A stretch of 64,000 nt of DNA from Nematopogon swammerdamellus (GCA_946902875.1 OX336339.1:1668397-1732396), one strand, 5' to 3'. Counted from the stretch's first letter, positions 42,165 to 52,935 are shown. Made by a program: numbers and translations. Notes: generated by a model from the letters alone, not told the origin.

Positions 42165-42780
42165 CTTATTAGGTTTCCGTACCCCGCATGGAAGCCTATT
42201 ACCGTAATAGCTAGCCGGTTGAAATTTTCAGAGAATATGTGTTTTTTGGCGCATATAAGAACAATTAATAATAAAACATTGTCAGCCTCGCTGGCTCTGT
42301 GGTGTGGTTGGTCGACTGTCGATCGTGATCATAAGCACACCTGGGCGTGGTCAGTACTTGGATGGGTGACCGCTCAACCGGTGGAGGCTGACCCTGGTTC
42401 GGATGCCACGTAAAACTGTAGGTTCCTTCCCTTCATACCTTACTAGGTGGTAGGGCTTAACCCGCCCGGGTTGGTGCCCCCGCAGTGAATGAAAATTCCG
42501 TCGAAACGGCTGTGTAAATAGTTCGTGTTTTCCGTCCAGCTCAGTGTAGCCGGCTCGACCGAAAGGATGCACTGACATGGCACCTAGTTCACCAAGGTGT
42601 TATGGGTTGACATCACGGATGTAATAGGCGAAGTAGACAACCGTGTCTGTTTCCATAAAAAAAAAAACAAAGAAAAAGTTTAAAAAAATAATGGAGTTCC
42701 GATACAAGGAACGTGTTTTTTTCAACGTTTTTGTTTTGTGGAGCGGAAACCTCTAGGCATGCTAGCTCAGCCAGTAGCTA
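42165..42780 (+). repeat. Family B element interrupted by a full SINE family A
   Basis: Family B (aggtttccgtaccccgcatggaagcct ... acaattaataataaaa) is cut at about 42280 by SINE A (gtcagcctcgctggctctgtgg ... gtgtctgtttccataaaaaaaaaaa, to about 42667) and resumes with caaagaaaaagtttaaaaaaataatgg ... gcggaaacctct. The nesting shows this A copy is younger than this B copy. Confidence 0.8.
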
Positions 42781-43084
42781 AATAATTAGAGCGCACCCAG
42801 AAAAGAAAACCTCACTCAGTTTATATAAATATCTCATTTACCTAATTTCTCCGTACTAACTTCACTGCGAATTTAAATTAGAAATAAACCGGTAAGATTT
42901 CCACCAATAGAAATGCAGCTCGCACTTTCCTATAAAATCACTGCGGTGCCTTTGGTAGACGCGAGTTCTAGACGAGTACACTCACTCGCCGAAGTCATTA
43001 GCAACATTAAGGTTTAATTTCGTTAGTCTCTAGCTTGTATGTGCTCTGTGTATATATGTGTGTGTGTTTGTGTGTAGTGATATA
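42781..43084. other. Unassigned sequence
   Basis: No gene; a tgtgtgtg microsatellite lies near 43055-43075. Confidence 0.5.
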
Positions 43085-43510
43085 CTCTAGAGCAGGGGTT
43101 TTCAACCGGTGTGCCGCGAGTGACATCCAGGTGTGCCGCGAATTCTAAGTAATTCATTCAAAATTTGCATGGAAACAGAGGAAGAAAAGAGCAAGCATCA
43201 TTTTTCGTCTATCTATATAGATAGATTATCCACAATGACATTTTCTGACTGAGAACACCTCAACAAATTAAATGAGAGTTCGCAGGGAAGTATTGAGAAT
43301 ATTTTGACATCCTCAGTTAAAATTAGAGTTTTCACTGATAAATTACCTAAACAGCGTACATTACGTAGGTACGAAGTCGCCAATAGTTTTTAGTTTTCTA
43401 AATTTCATATTATGCTTACTGTATCTATATAAATGTGGCGTGCCGTGAAATTTTCGCAGATGAAAAAGTGTGCCAGTTGATAAAATCGGTTGAAAAACCC
43501 TGCTCTAGAG
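43085..43510. mobile_element. hAT-type MITE with 8-bp target duplication
   Basis: The element at 43093-43502 starts caggggttttcaaccg and ends cggttgaaaaaccctg (inverted ends). It is flanked by ctctagag at 43085-43092 and 43503-43510. Eight-base duplications with CAGGGGT-type ends are the hAT superfamily hallmark. Subterminal gtgccgcg repeats are present. It is 410 bp, with no transposase. Confidence 0.92.
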
Positions 43511-44235
43511 GGCAATACCGCAGATAGTGCCAAGCGATTCTGGCTGTTGATATAGTGTGCAGTTGTGCGGGTGTGTGTGTGTGTATGTGAACTGCGGTTC
43601 AGCGTCCTCGTAGTCTCGCTCGCCAGCCAACGCAGCCGACCTCAGCCAGGCGGGAGGTGCGGCGCTGCTATGTCGAATAAGCACTACTGCACTGCGCTAC
43701 AAGAAGCAATTCATTTAGTGTAGCTTAATGTATTATTTTGTGCGTTCACTTACTACATACTTCAGATAGCTTTATTTGCCATAGCGTAAGGTTTTATAAT
43801 GGTTATATAATGATTTTTATTTTGCAAATAGGTTTCAAATGTTTGTTCCTATATAACTTTATTATGTTAAAGTTTTCACACTGACATATGACAAGCTTAA
43901 TACTTTTTATGTATAATTTTTTAGGCTTCCGCACCCCGTACGGAAGCCTATTACTAAGCCTAAGCCGTCACACCAACCAGCATTCCCCTCCGTTTTAATC
44001 ACCACTTCTTTGAGGGATAAAATAATTGCAAACCATTAATTCATCTTCTAAACTTATAAAATTCTTTGTCCTGACTCCTGACTGATCTATCAACGCACAG
44101 CCAGAACTACTAAGTCTAGAATGCTGAAATTTGGAACGTGGGTTTTATTATTTTGTGTGTTCACTTACTACCTACTTCAGATAGCTTTATTTGCCATAGC
44201 GTAAGGTTTTATAATGGTTATATAAACTTTTTTCG
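43511..44235. repeat. Direct repeat of about 85 bp flanking 330 bp
   Basis: About 43728-43814 and 44144-44229 share gttcacttactac.tacttcagatagctttatttgccatagcgtaaggttttataatggttatataa. Between them lie AT-rich sequence and the start of a family B member (aggcttccgcaccccgtacggaagcct, 43925). Confidence 0.75.
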
Positions 44236-44879
44236 TTCAGTAGATTCGAAGAAAAGAAAAAAATTAACTGTGACAGAGACAGACAGACAGACACGACAGT
44301 GATCCTATAAGGGTTCCGTATTTTTTCCCTCTTTTGAAGTACGGAACCCTAAAAATGCTGATTCGCCTCAGCAAGCCGGCATGTCCTTGCGCTCCACTTG
44401 AAGGCACAATGCAAATGAGATACGTTCGGCCTGTCGGCGGCGCACAGCACAATCAGTTCGTCGTACACGAGCGCTCAACTTGAACGCTGCTGATGCCTGG
44501 CCGATACTGCGCGCGGCCGCCATTGCACCTTGCCGAAACAGGCTCAGGTGATTCCATGCTAGACATAAGTAGAGTATATAGCAGAAGTAGAACAAATCAC
44601 TTCCCATCTTGATCCTGCTTGATATCAATAGGTACTTATAATAAATCTGTAAGGGATAGTCATGGAGCAAGTTACTGACCGCGCGCGAGCTCCGAGGAAG
44701 TTTAAGGAATGTTGACGTAATGACCTAGTGCAGTGATTTAGTCGATATTACGTTATAGATATTAATTAATCATGAAATCATCTATTTTTTCTCCCTGTTC
44801 TCATTGCTTGTGATCGAAATTTCTTCTTCATCCAAATTAAATCGCTATTTGTACACACAAAATGAAGTCGGTTAATAAC
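44236..44879. other. Mostly unassigned
   Basis: 44265-44355 holds a repeat end of the type ctgtgacagagacagacagac ... gatcctataagggttccgta ... acggaaccctaaaa, also at 48405-48475. 44390-44530 is GC-richer with no supported frame. Confidence 0.45.
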
Positions 44880-45012
44880 TTACAACTTGAACCGTAATAT
44901 ATCTACCTATTACGGTTCAAGACATAACGGTTCAGACAGACGGACAGACAGATGACAGACAGACGGCGTTGGCTTAATAATAGGCTTCCGTAAGTATATG
45001 GAACCCTAAAAA
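44880..45012 (-). repeat. Family B fragment
   Basis: attacggttcaagacataacggttcagacagacggacagacag ... ggcttccgtaagtatatggaaccct. Confidence 0.7.
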
Positions 45013-45317
45013 TTAAAAAACTAAAATGTATATACCTACATAATATATACATATGATACAAAGTATTAGTTATGTATATCGGTCGTCGCGTCGCGTGCTC
45101 GGGGAACGAAGCTATAAAATATGTACCACCGTGCGTCTCGGCCGTGCGGCTGAACGGTTCCTCGTGGTCGCCCACCCTTCTGATACGAATTTTGTCTGAC
45201 TGACCTAATTCCCGCGATGCCATGCGATAGGGGAGCGCGCAGCCCGTGACGTGAAAAAAGGGACTAAAACGCATGAAATCGCTTTGTCATTTATGCTGTG
45301 TGTACTGTGTAAAAAAT

Positions 45318-45627
45318 TTTTAGGTTTCCGTATCCCGCACGGAAGCCTATTACTAAGCCTACGCCGCCGTATCTCTGTCTGTCCGTCCGTGCATATGTCC
45401 GAGGGCTGTATCTCTTGAACCGTAGTAGGTAGCCCGTTGAAATTTTCACAGAATGTTCTATTATGGCGGATATAACAACAAATATAATAAAAATAAGAAA
45501 AAGTAAAAAAAATCACGGGGTTCCCATAGAAGAAACCAAAATACAAGAAACGTGTTTTTTTTCAATGTTTTTTTTTGTGGTGCGGAAACCTCGGTGCGCG
45601 TGTTCGACTCGCACTTGGCCGGTTTTA
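45318..45627 (+). repeat. Family B element (aggtttccgta subfamily)
   Basis: aggtttccgtatcccgcacggaagcct ... ggaaacctcggtgcgcgtgttcgactcgcacttggccggtttt. The region 45013-45317 before it is unassigned. Confidence 0.8.
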
Positions 45628-45632
45628 CTTAC

Positions 45633-45816
45633 AGGTCGGTTAACTAAAGCTGGCACGTACACAGTACTCACACCAATGCAATTGCCCGCGTGCGAGTGAG
45701 ACGTCGCACTGCATACGCATCACGAAAACCCGATCTGTCTCACTCGCACGCGGGCAATTGCATTGGTGTGAGTACTGTGTGCCGTGTGTACGTGCCAGCT
45801 TTAATAAACCGACCTG
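45633..45816. mobile_element. Foldback element with 70-80 bp arms
   Basis: Left arm 45633-45702 (aggtcggttaactaaagctgg ... gcccgcgtgcgagtgagac) and right arm 45737-45816 are reverse complements, the right arm having a few extra bases (gccgtgtg). The centre is 34 bases. A family E start (minus strand) follows at 45820-45880. Confidence 0.85.
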
Positions 45817-45884
45817 TACTTACTTTCTTCTTTTTTAAATACGAATTTCACGCGAGCGAAGCCACGGTCAAAAGCTAGTATACT

Positions 45885-46232
45885 ATAAATACATACATAC
45901 ATATCACACACGCTAAATCCCGACAATCGGGGTAAGCAGAGTAATCGGTGTTGTGCTGCAAGAACTCTGGTAAATTACAGCACAACACCGACCACCACGT
46001 TTCGCAAATTATTCGAACAAGATTCAATCGATCAAGCAGCAAGTAAGGCACGAAGACCCACCTGCTGCATGACTCGGTGGAAGTACCATGCCAAGGATGA
46101 GGTGAGAGGTGGCGACCCTGTCGCCCTTTAGCACGGCATCTTGTCCTTATCCCTTAGTCGCCTTTTACGACATGCACGGGGAGAGATGCAGTGAGGCTAT
46201 TCTTTTTAAGTACCGGCCCCACACGGTACATA
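45885..46232 (+). repeat. Family C repeat, full length
   Basis: catacatacatatcacacacgctaaatcccgac through ccttttacgacatgcacggggagagatgcagtgagg to gtaccggccccacacggtac. This is the best uninterrupted comparator for the target site of the palindromic element. Confidence 0.9.
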
Positions 46233-46492
46233 AATAAGCAAATGTATACTATAAATAAGCAAATGGAAGTAAACAGCCAAACTGGAAATAGTACACTAAT
46301 GTTTCGTCTCCAACCGATATGAGCTAGGTAGATAGTTGCGCGCCTGTCACGTGATATGCTAATCAGTTTCTTTGTTACCACCCGTCCCGCGCCCCCGTTC
46401 ATGCCACGAATGCCATCCAAAAAATACATACATGCATACAATGTTACATGTTACATGCATACATGCAGATTTCCAGTAAACTTTATACTTTA

Positions 46493-46890
46493 GCGGCGGG
46501 TGGCCGAAGTGGTTTGGGCATCGGCTTCTCATGCGGGAGGTCCGAGGTTCGAATCCGTCGGCGTGTACCAATGAGTTTTTTCTGACGAAAAAATTTACGT
46601 GCATACCTACACCCGCTGCTTCACCGTTCGGAACCGGTGTAAAACTGTAGGTCCCTTCCCTTGCCCCTTACTAGGTGGTAGGCTCAAATTGTAGCCGACT
46701 GGGTTGGTACCACCGTACTGGATGTAAGATGGCCGCATAGCAACCTCGGTTGTTTTCTCCTCTAGTCCAGTATAGCCAGCAATCCAGGGAAGTCTCCGGT
46801 ATGGCACCTACCTTCTCGGAGGTGATATTGGCTAGTCAGAGCATGTGCTTTGGCCCCTCTGACTCAGCCACCCATACCGGATCGCATAAA
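46493..46890 (+). repeat. SINE family D, best-preserved copy
   Basis: The tRNA-like head gcgggtggccgaagtggtttgggcatcggcttctcatgcgggaggtccgaggttcgaatccg has both A and B boxes. It continues with the 'gttcggaaccggtgtaaaactgtaggtccc' body and ends catacc ggatcgcataaaaaaaa. Confidence 0.85.
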
Positions 46891-46964
46891 AAAAATAAAA
46901 AAATACTACTTTTGTATGCTTAGTCAAAATTTATATTTACCTTGTTGTTTGTTCAAATCTCTCT

Positions 46965-47100
46965 TTAACACCCGACGCAAAAAACGGAGGGCTTTTATAA
47001 GTTTGACGTGTGTGAGGGTGAGTATGTGTGTGTCTGCTGTGGCATCGTAGCTCTCAAACGGATGGTCCGATTTGGATGCGGTTTTTTTTTTAAATTAGGA
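46965..47100 (+). repeat. Family G fragment
   Basis: acacccgacgcaaaaaacggagggcttttataag ... gtggcatcgtagctctcaaacggatggtccgatttggatgcgg; related to 7433-7560. Confidence 0.7.
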
Positions 47101-47225
47101 AGCTTGTTTAATCGGGATGGTTCTTAGCTATGTTTGTAATCAAGTAATCAAGTAATTAAGTAATAAAATAATTAATTATCTTAAAAAGTGAACCGATTTG
47201 CGTGCGGTTTTTTTTTAAACGCTTG

Positions 47226-47850
47226 AAATAAAAGTTAAATCACAAATTTTAAAAGCACCGATCCTTAAAAAGTCAAAAATTATTTCCGCTGACTTACATA
47301 AAGGAGTCGGGGGACCGCTAAGTAAATAAAATATTAAAACTCAGAGCTGCGCGGGAATTTACTTAGCGGTCCACCGACTCCTTTAAGTAAGTCAACGGAA
47401 ATTATTTTTGACTTTTTAAGGGTCGGGGATTTTTCTTCTAGTTTTTTTGTGTTAAAGGAATCTTCACTGGTTTAATTAATATGCTCATAATGTGTTTGTT
47501 CTTTCATGTTTCTTATGTACTTTTTGATTACTAAATAAATAAATAAAAAAATAAACAAGAACAACAAGAGCATTCAGCCTTTATGCCTATTTCACATTAG
47601 AGTTATACTAATCGCAAGAATACAACTGAAAAAAAACGTAGGTAAATAAAATTTTAAGCAAGTTTTTATATCGATAAAAGTGAACTAAAAAGTCAAAAAT
47701 AATTTCCGTTTATTTACTTCAGGGGACCGCTAAGTACATAAAATATAAAAACTCAAGAGCTGCGCGCGGATATTTACTTAGCGGTTTTCCGACTCCTTTA
47801 AGCAAGTAAACGGAAATTATGTTATTAAAATTTGCAATTAAACTTTTTTC
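47226..47850. mobile_element. Two related foldback elements
   Basis: 47226-47445: agttaaatcacaaatt ... ggagtcgggggaccgctaagtaaat mirrored by atttacttagcggtccaccgactcc. 47688-47850: a shorter member with gggaccgctaagtac mirrored by acttagcggttttccgac. They are the same family as 41121-41342, inserted about 250 bases apart. Confidence 0.75.
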
Positions 47851-47951
47851 TCTCCTTCTGTCAAAAATGCTTTTATTTAAAAATAAAAATAAAATAGAAA
47901 ATGGCTTGTTTCCAATCGGAATTTTACTTTTAACTTTTTACTAGTTAATTT

Positions 47952-48345
47952 TTAGGGTTCCGTATCTGGTACGGGACCCTATTTATTACTAAGCCTACGC
48001 CGTCTGTCCGTCCGTCCGTCTGTCTGTCTGTCCGTCCGTTCGTCTGTCCGAGGGCTGTATCTCTTGAACCGTAATAGGTAGCCCGTTGAAATTTTCACGG
48101 AACATGTATTATGGCCGATATAAGAAAAAGTAAAAAATTCACGGGGGTTCCCAAAGAAGAAACCAAACAGTGTATGCGCGCGCGCCATCTACCGAATAGA
48201 TTATGAAGCATTTTAACTAATCATGGCATTTAACTAATATGAAGCATTTCATAACACGCCATAGATGGCGTGAGTGGCGCTAACCATGACATGGCGATAC
48301 GGAACCCTTGGTGCGCGAGTTCGACTCGCACTTGGCCGGTTTTTA
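47952..48345 (+). repeat. Family B element, full length
   Basis: agggttccgtatctggtacgggaccct ... gtccgtccgtccgtctgtctg ... cgcgagttcgactcgcacttggccggttttt. Confidence 0.85.
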
Positions 48346-48689
48346 TCAATACTCCCGTCCCGAATTTCATTTTTTTTCTTTCCAGTAGATTCGGAGAAAA
48401 TAGGCTGTGACAGACGGACACAAAAGTGATCCTATAAGGATTCCCTTTTGTCCTCGTTTAAGGTCCGGAACCCTAAACTTGACTATTCTACTAATGTAAG
48501 CCAGGCCTCACTGTTTCCTTCAGTAATAACTTCTCGAATATGGTATGCAGGTATCTATAAAGGTATGCCTTCTCGAATAACGAGTTATGTGCTTCGCGTG
48601 CAAGTCGGGAGGGGAGGTTGGCATCAATCATCGGTACTATAAAACATGTGAAGAAGTACTTTACTGTCCTGTGGTATATATTTTTTACT
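48346..48689. other. Unassigned sequence
   Basis: Begins with a short repeat end shared with 44265-44355 (gtagattcggagaaaat...gatcctataagga); otherwise unique, without a gene. Confidence 0.45.
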
Positions 48690-49110
48690 AGCTGAACCCG
48701 CGGCTACGCTCGCGTGAAATTCTTTTTTAAAAAGAAGAAAGTAAGTAAGAAAGAAGGCCGAGCTGCGTTCCTGCGTTACCTTTATTTCGGAGCCCGGAAC
48801 AATTCGGTTTGTATGAGAGCCACATCTTAGCGTGACCGGAACTGAATTTTATTTAGCCTATCCTGTGTCACGTATAGTTAAATGTGCTTGTACTAAGTAT
48901 CATCGAATTCGGATGATCGGATTAAGAGTTATGGAGGAACATACATACATACAGAAAATATTTCTAAAAATCACCAATTTAGTTTTAGTGTCATACACAG
49001 AGTCTACAAACGCAATATCTCATAAAAAAAGTAACTTACTCCATATGTACTTACTCTATATCCTTACCAAACAAACCCTTACAGATTTATTATTAGTATT
49101 GATTACAAAT
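48690..49110 (+). repeat. Family E repeat, full length
   Basis: ctagctgaacccgcggctacgctcgcgtgaaattc ... aaaaagaagaaagtaagtaagaaagaaggccgagctgcg ... acaattcggtttgtatgagagccacatcttagcg ... aacatacatacatacag ... cttacagatttattattagtattga. A good reference copy for the family. Confidence 0.85.
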
Positions 49111-49164
49111 CGGACGAGAGCTCCCATCATCTGTGAGTCAGCTGTGCTGGAAAACACCGTGACG

Positions 49165-49230
49165 CGCCCCCGCCCTTCCGCCCTCCGTCGCCCTTCCGCC
49201 CTCCGTCGCCCTTTCGCCCTCCGTCCGTCG
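49165..49230 (+). repeat. GC-rich tandem repeat (cgcccttccgccctccgt)
   Basis: About four copies of an 18-base unit, cgccc(t/g)ttccgccctccgt, in a row. The open frames on both strands are periodic and not genes. Confidence 0.85.
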
Positions 49231-49375
49231 CCCGGCCTAGGAAAACATCCGCCCGCCCAACACTGCGCGAGCACTCCCGGTCCCACCCCCAATATAGTTC
49301 AGAATGTTGATCACAGATGGCGCAGTGCGTCGTCTTTGTTTTGAAGCACGTAGCCATGACGACCGATATAAGCAT

Positions 49376-50082
49376 TTTTAGGATTCCGTACGGCACGCGA
49401 CCCTTTTACTAAGCCTACGCACCGCGCCGTCTGTCTGTCCTAACTTCAAAGGGTATCTTTTGAAGCGTAATAGGTAGCCGGTTGAAACTTTCACAGAATG
49501 TGTGTTGCTATGGCTGATATCCTAACAAATTATAATATAAAGTTTAAAAAAAACCGGCCAAGTGCGAGTCGAACTCGCGCATCGAGGGTTCCGTATCGCT
49601 ATGCCATGTTCAGCGACGCCTCACACGCCACACGCCACCACACGCCATCTATGGCGGGTTTATGAAATGCTTCATATTAGTTAAAATTCATGATTAGTTA
49701 AAATGATGCATACCCTTTTCGGTAGATGGCGCGCGCGCATGCACTTTTTAGTTTCTTCTAGCCCCGTAATTTTTTTACTTTTTTAAATTATATTATTTAT
49801 TGTTATATCGGCCATAATAACCCATATTCTGTGAAAATTCAACGGGCTACCTATTACGGTTCAAGAGATACAGCCCTCGGATAGACGGACGGGCGGACAG
49901 ACAGACAGACAGCCAGACAGACGGACAGACAGACGGCGTAGGCTTAGTAATAGGGCGTGAAAAGGCTCCTGTCAGGCCGGCATGGCATTCGCAATCCCCG
50001 TGCATCGCATAATGCCCATAGGCAGCGTTAGACACCTACTTTTAGGTGAAACGATGCCACATGTCGCACTATCCATAAAAAA
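49376..50082. repeat. Two family B elements and a family F end
   Basis: 49376-49550 (+, truncated), 49553-49955 (-, full length with a (gaca)n run), then 49958-50082 family F (agggcgtgaaaaggctcctgtcaggccggcatggcattcgc ... atgtcgcactatccataaaaaaaa). Here F sits at the 5' end of the minus-strand B copy, replacing its aacccta end. Confidence 0.8.
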
Positions 50083-50382
50083 AATATTATTTCAGTGAGC
50101 TACGAAAATAACAAAGGAACACTACAACCGATTTCTGTAATTATTTCTATGTGATATCCTATTATTATAAATTATCCTATTACTTTAACTGAGCTAAACT
50201 TGTATATATGTATATATACAATTGGTTTCTCGGAAACGGCTCTAACGATTTGGATGAAATTTAGTATTTAGATAATGTTATTTTTATAAGTTTATCTAGA
50301 TAGGTGTAGACGCCGAGCGAAGCTCCGTGTCGCCCAGGTACTTTCTATTAAAAAGAGTGAAATAAAGAACTGTTTTAAAAAA
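50083..50382. other. Unassigned AT-rich sequence
   Basis: No gene. 50215-50345 reads as a repeat end of the kind 'ttggtttctcggaaacggctctaacgatttggatgaaatttagtatt ... gcgaagctccgtgtcgcccaggta'. Confidence 0.45.
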
Positions 50383-50720
50383 CTTCTTTTTTTTTTTTTT
50401 ATGGAAACTGACACGGTTGGCTACATCACCTACAACACCTGTGATGTCAGCCCATAACACCGGGTGAACTTGGTGCCACATCAGTGCTTCCCTTCGGTCG
50501 TGCCGGCTACACTGGACTGGACGGAAAACACAAACTATTTACATAGCCGTTTCGACCGACCTTTCATTCAGTGCGGTGGTACCAACAAGGGCGGGTGAAA
50601 CCCTACCACCTAGTGATATAAGAACGGAGTCATATCCCTTAGTCGCCTTTTACGACATGCACGGGGAGAGATGCAGTGGGGCTATTCTTTTAAAGTACCG
50701 GCCCCACACGGTACAAAATT
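50383..50720 (-). repeat. Composite repeat: family C end plus family A tail
   Basis: Minus-strand member: poly-T, ggaaactgacacggttggctacatcacc ... ccttttacgacatgcacggggagagatgcagtggggc ... gccccacacggtac. Confidence 0.8.
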
Positions 50721-50766
50721 TGAAGCGGTACGGTACGAAAGCATTGAACCTGCTATAAAAACAATT

Positions 50767-50940
50767 ACTTACTTAGAACTAAAAATAAAAATTATTAACT
50801 AATTGCGTTGAAGGCGGTACAAAAACACACCTGAAAATTGACAAATGAAGCCCTTTTGCGCTTTTGTACCGCCTTCAACTCAATTGTTTAATAATTTTTA
50901 TTTTTAGTTCTAAGTAGTTTTTTTTTTAAAGTCGGTTCCA
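50767..50940. mobile_element. Foldback element with 50-60 bp arms
   Basis: acttacttagaactaaaaataaaaattattaa...gttgaaggcggtacaaaaa is mirrored by tttttgtaccgccttcaac...ttaataatttttatttttagttctaagt, then aaagtcggttcc. The gaaggcggta core is shared with 30801-31147. Confidence 0.8.
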
Positions 50941-51040
50941 TGTTTTTTAAAACAGTTTTGACATAACCGATATACAATGCAGATTAGATAGGTGGGTGGG
51001 TAATGTACTTACGTAATGTGGGTCGCCTAAGTGCGTAGTA

Positions 51041-51379
51041 ACGCGAGCGAGGTCAAGGGCGTGCCGAACAATAAAATCAACCTATTGATTTTCGTCGTCT
51101 CTTTAGTTTTTAAAACTTTGCGTCTGTTCCAAAAAATATTTATTTAATAATGTATTTGTTGAAGATATGGGAGGATAATAAGATGGAATAAGTTGTCTGC
51201 AGCTCAACACGTGCTCACAGACGAAGGTCCTGCGACCGCAGGCGTGCGCGGAGCGGGGGGGCGGCCGCATGTTTCTCTCCAGCACCGTGAACGCTGAAAC
51301 GTAACTACGGCCTTGAACAGCGAGAGCGCGGATTGGTTAAATTTTGGTTGCAATCAGATAGTCGACATACACTATTCGC
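51041..51379. other. Unassigned, partly GC-rich
   Basis: 51200-51310 is GC-rich (cgtgcgcggagcgggggggcggccgc) and could be part of the regulatory region of the downstream host gene; no coding frame is supported. Confidence 0.35.
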
Positions 51380-51905
51380 TTTTTTTATTGGAACTGACAC
51401 GGTTGGATAAATCGCCTAGTGAATTAGGTGCCATGTCAGTACTTCCCTTCAGTCTTGCCGGCTACACTGAAATGGGCGGAAAAAGCGAACTATTTACATA
51501 GCCGTTACAATCGACCTTTCATACAGTGCGGTGGTACCAACCCTATTCGCTTTTTTTATGGACACTGACACGGTTGGCCACATCGCCTAGTGAACTAGGT
51601 GCCATGTAGTGACTCCCATAATTTCATGTCGGCTACACTGAGTTGGACGGAAAACACGAACTATTTAAATAGGTAGCCGTTTAGACCGATGTTTCGCTCA
51701 GTGCGGTGGTACCAACCTAGCCGGGATAAACTCTACAACCTAGTAAGGTAAGAAGGGAAGAGATCTACCTATAGTTTTACGTGGAATCCGAACCACGAAT
51801 CACGGTCACCCATCCAAGTACTGACCGCGCCCAGGTGTGCTTACGGCGTGTGTGCTTACACGCACCACCGACAGTCGACCGACCCCACCACTGAGCTACT
51901 CAGGC
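51380..51905 (-). repeat. Two SINE family A copies in tandem
   Basis: 51380-51543 is a short minus-strand copy (gaactgacacggttggataaatcg ... cggtggtaccaaccc). 51544-51905 is a longer one that includes the promoter half (cacccatccaagtactgaccgcgcccagg ... gagctactcaggc). Both begin with the same cattcgctttttttat-type junction, suggesting a duplication or insertion into the same site. Confidence 0.75.
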
Positions 51906-52013
51906 AAATAGAAATATTTCCGAATGTGACCATGAAATTTGTTCTTCGTCGAGATCGTGCAGTCTGAAGAAGCAATGTAAACATTAGAGCATGTTACAAA
52001 CTCGTCGCTAATT

Positions 52014-52292
52014 ATGACTCGCGCAATGTACGTACACGAACGAGCCTGGTGCTATCAAGGATCATGCGAGCCGGTAGCCGCGCTTGCGCGGTGCGGCGCG
52101 GGAGGAGGGCAGGCCACCGGCGGCGGCGTGCGACACGGACCTTCGCACGCAAACGGAGGAGGGAGCCTCCGGACCTCACGTCAGTCAGTATCGAGCCGGC
52201 CGGCACAGCGCGCGCGTCTCGCCCGATATCTTAATCACCGGCGTCATGCGCGAACGACGACACTGACGAACACGAATGATCCTAACTGCAAC
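52014..52292 (+). promoter_or_regulatory. CpG-rich leader upstream of the host coding exon
   Basis: A strongly GC/CpG-rich stretch, open in the same frame as the downstream CDS but of unlikely composition. It contains cacgtcagtcagtatcg with TCAGT initiator-like steps near 52180. It is probably promoter and 5' untranslated region; translation starting further up at an in-frame ATG (52014 or 52026) cannot be ruled out. Confidence 0.45.
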
Positions 52293-52935
52293 ATGAGCGA
52301 CAGACCCCCCGATCCTGGGGAGAGCCGCGACGCGCCTTCGCCGTCCGGGAGCGGCGGGGGCGCGGGCGCGGCGGGAAGGCTGCGGGAGCGCGTCACCTTC
52401 TTCGAGAGAGTGTGGTCCGGCGCCGTCGAGGGCGCAGCGGACGAGGTGGACGCGGGCGCTGACGTCCTCGACATCGAGCGGAGGATACGCGAGGAGCAGC
52501 GGAAGAGGAAACTCGCGAATTCGCCGAAGATCGAAGTGAAGCTGCGCCACAGGGAGGGAACGCCTCCGCCGCGCTCGTACGAGCCTTCGTCGCTGCCGCC
52601 GCTCAGGCTACGGCATGTGGAGCGCCCGGCCAGCCCCGAAGGCGGCGAAGACTACGAAGAGACTATGGAGAGACACGTCGAGGAGGCGGACCTCGCGTCC
52701 GGAGTGCAGTTCGTGAAGTTCGAGCGCGTGACCGTGAAGAAGGTAGTGCATACGGAGACTCGCGCGGAGCACGGAGCACGGAACACGGAGGGCACGCACA
52801 CGCACCAGGAGAGAGCTGAGTCGCCGCAGCACGAGTGGTACTCGGAGTACAGACAGCAGGCGCTGCACACGGCGCCGCGACGCGAGTACGTCCGCAGCAA
52901 GTCCGAGTACGACTCGCACATTGCTGAGATACGAG
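52293..52935 (+). CDS. Probable first coding exon of a host gene
   Basis: ATG at 52293 in good context (gcaacATGAG) begins a 214-codon frame that ends at a splice-donor-like acgag|gtactg (exon end 52935, phase 1). The protein starts MSDRPPDPGESRDAPSPSG and has a Gly-rich linker, then RVTFFERVWSG, an acidic/coiled-coil-like stretch (DIERRIREEQRKRK), PKIEVKLRHREGTPPPRSYE, VQFVKFERVTVKKVV, and near the donor EYVRSKSEYDSHIAEI. The blocks are charged and well structured between low-complexity linkers, which is unlike random GC-rich sequence. It resembles the N-terminus of a cytoskeletal or scaffold protein, but I do not recognise the family and give no symbol. If unspliced, the frame would stop at 52983-52985. 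Downstream exons were not found by eye. Confidence 0.65.

Noticed and set aside
46493..46568. Functional tRNA gene
   Set aside because: Boxes A and B are present, but the acceptor stem does not close and the sequence continues as a known-in-window SINE body (family D).
48832..49344. 170-codon plus-strand frame
   Set aside because: It spans the end of a family E repeat and a simple GC-rich tandem repeat.
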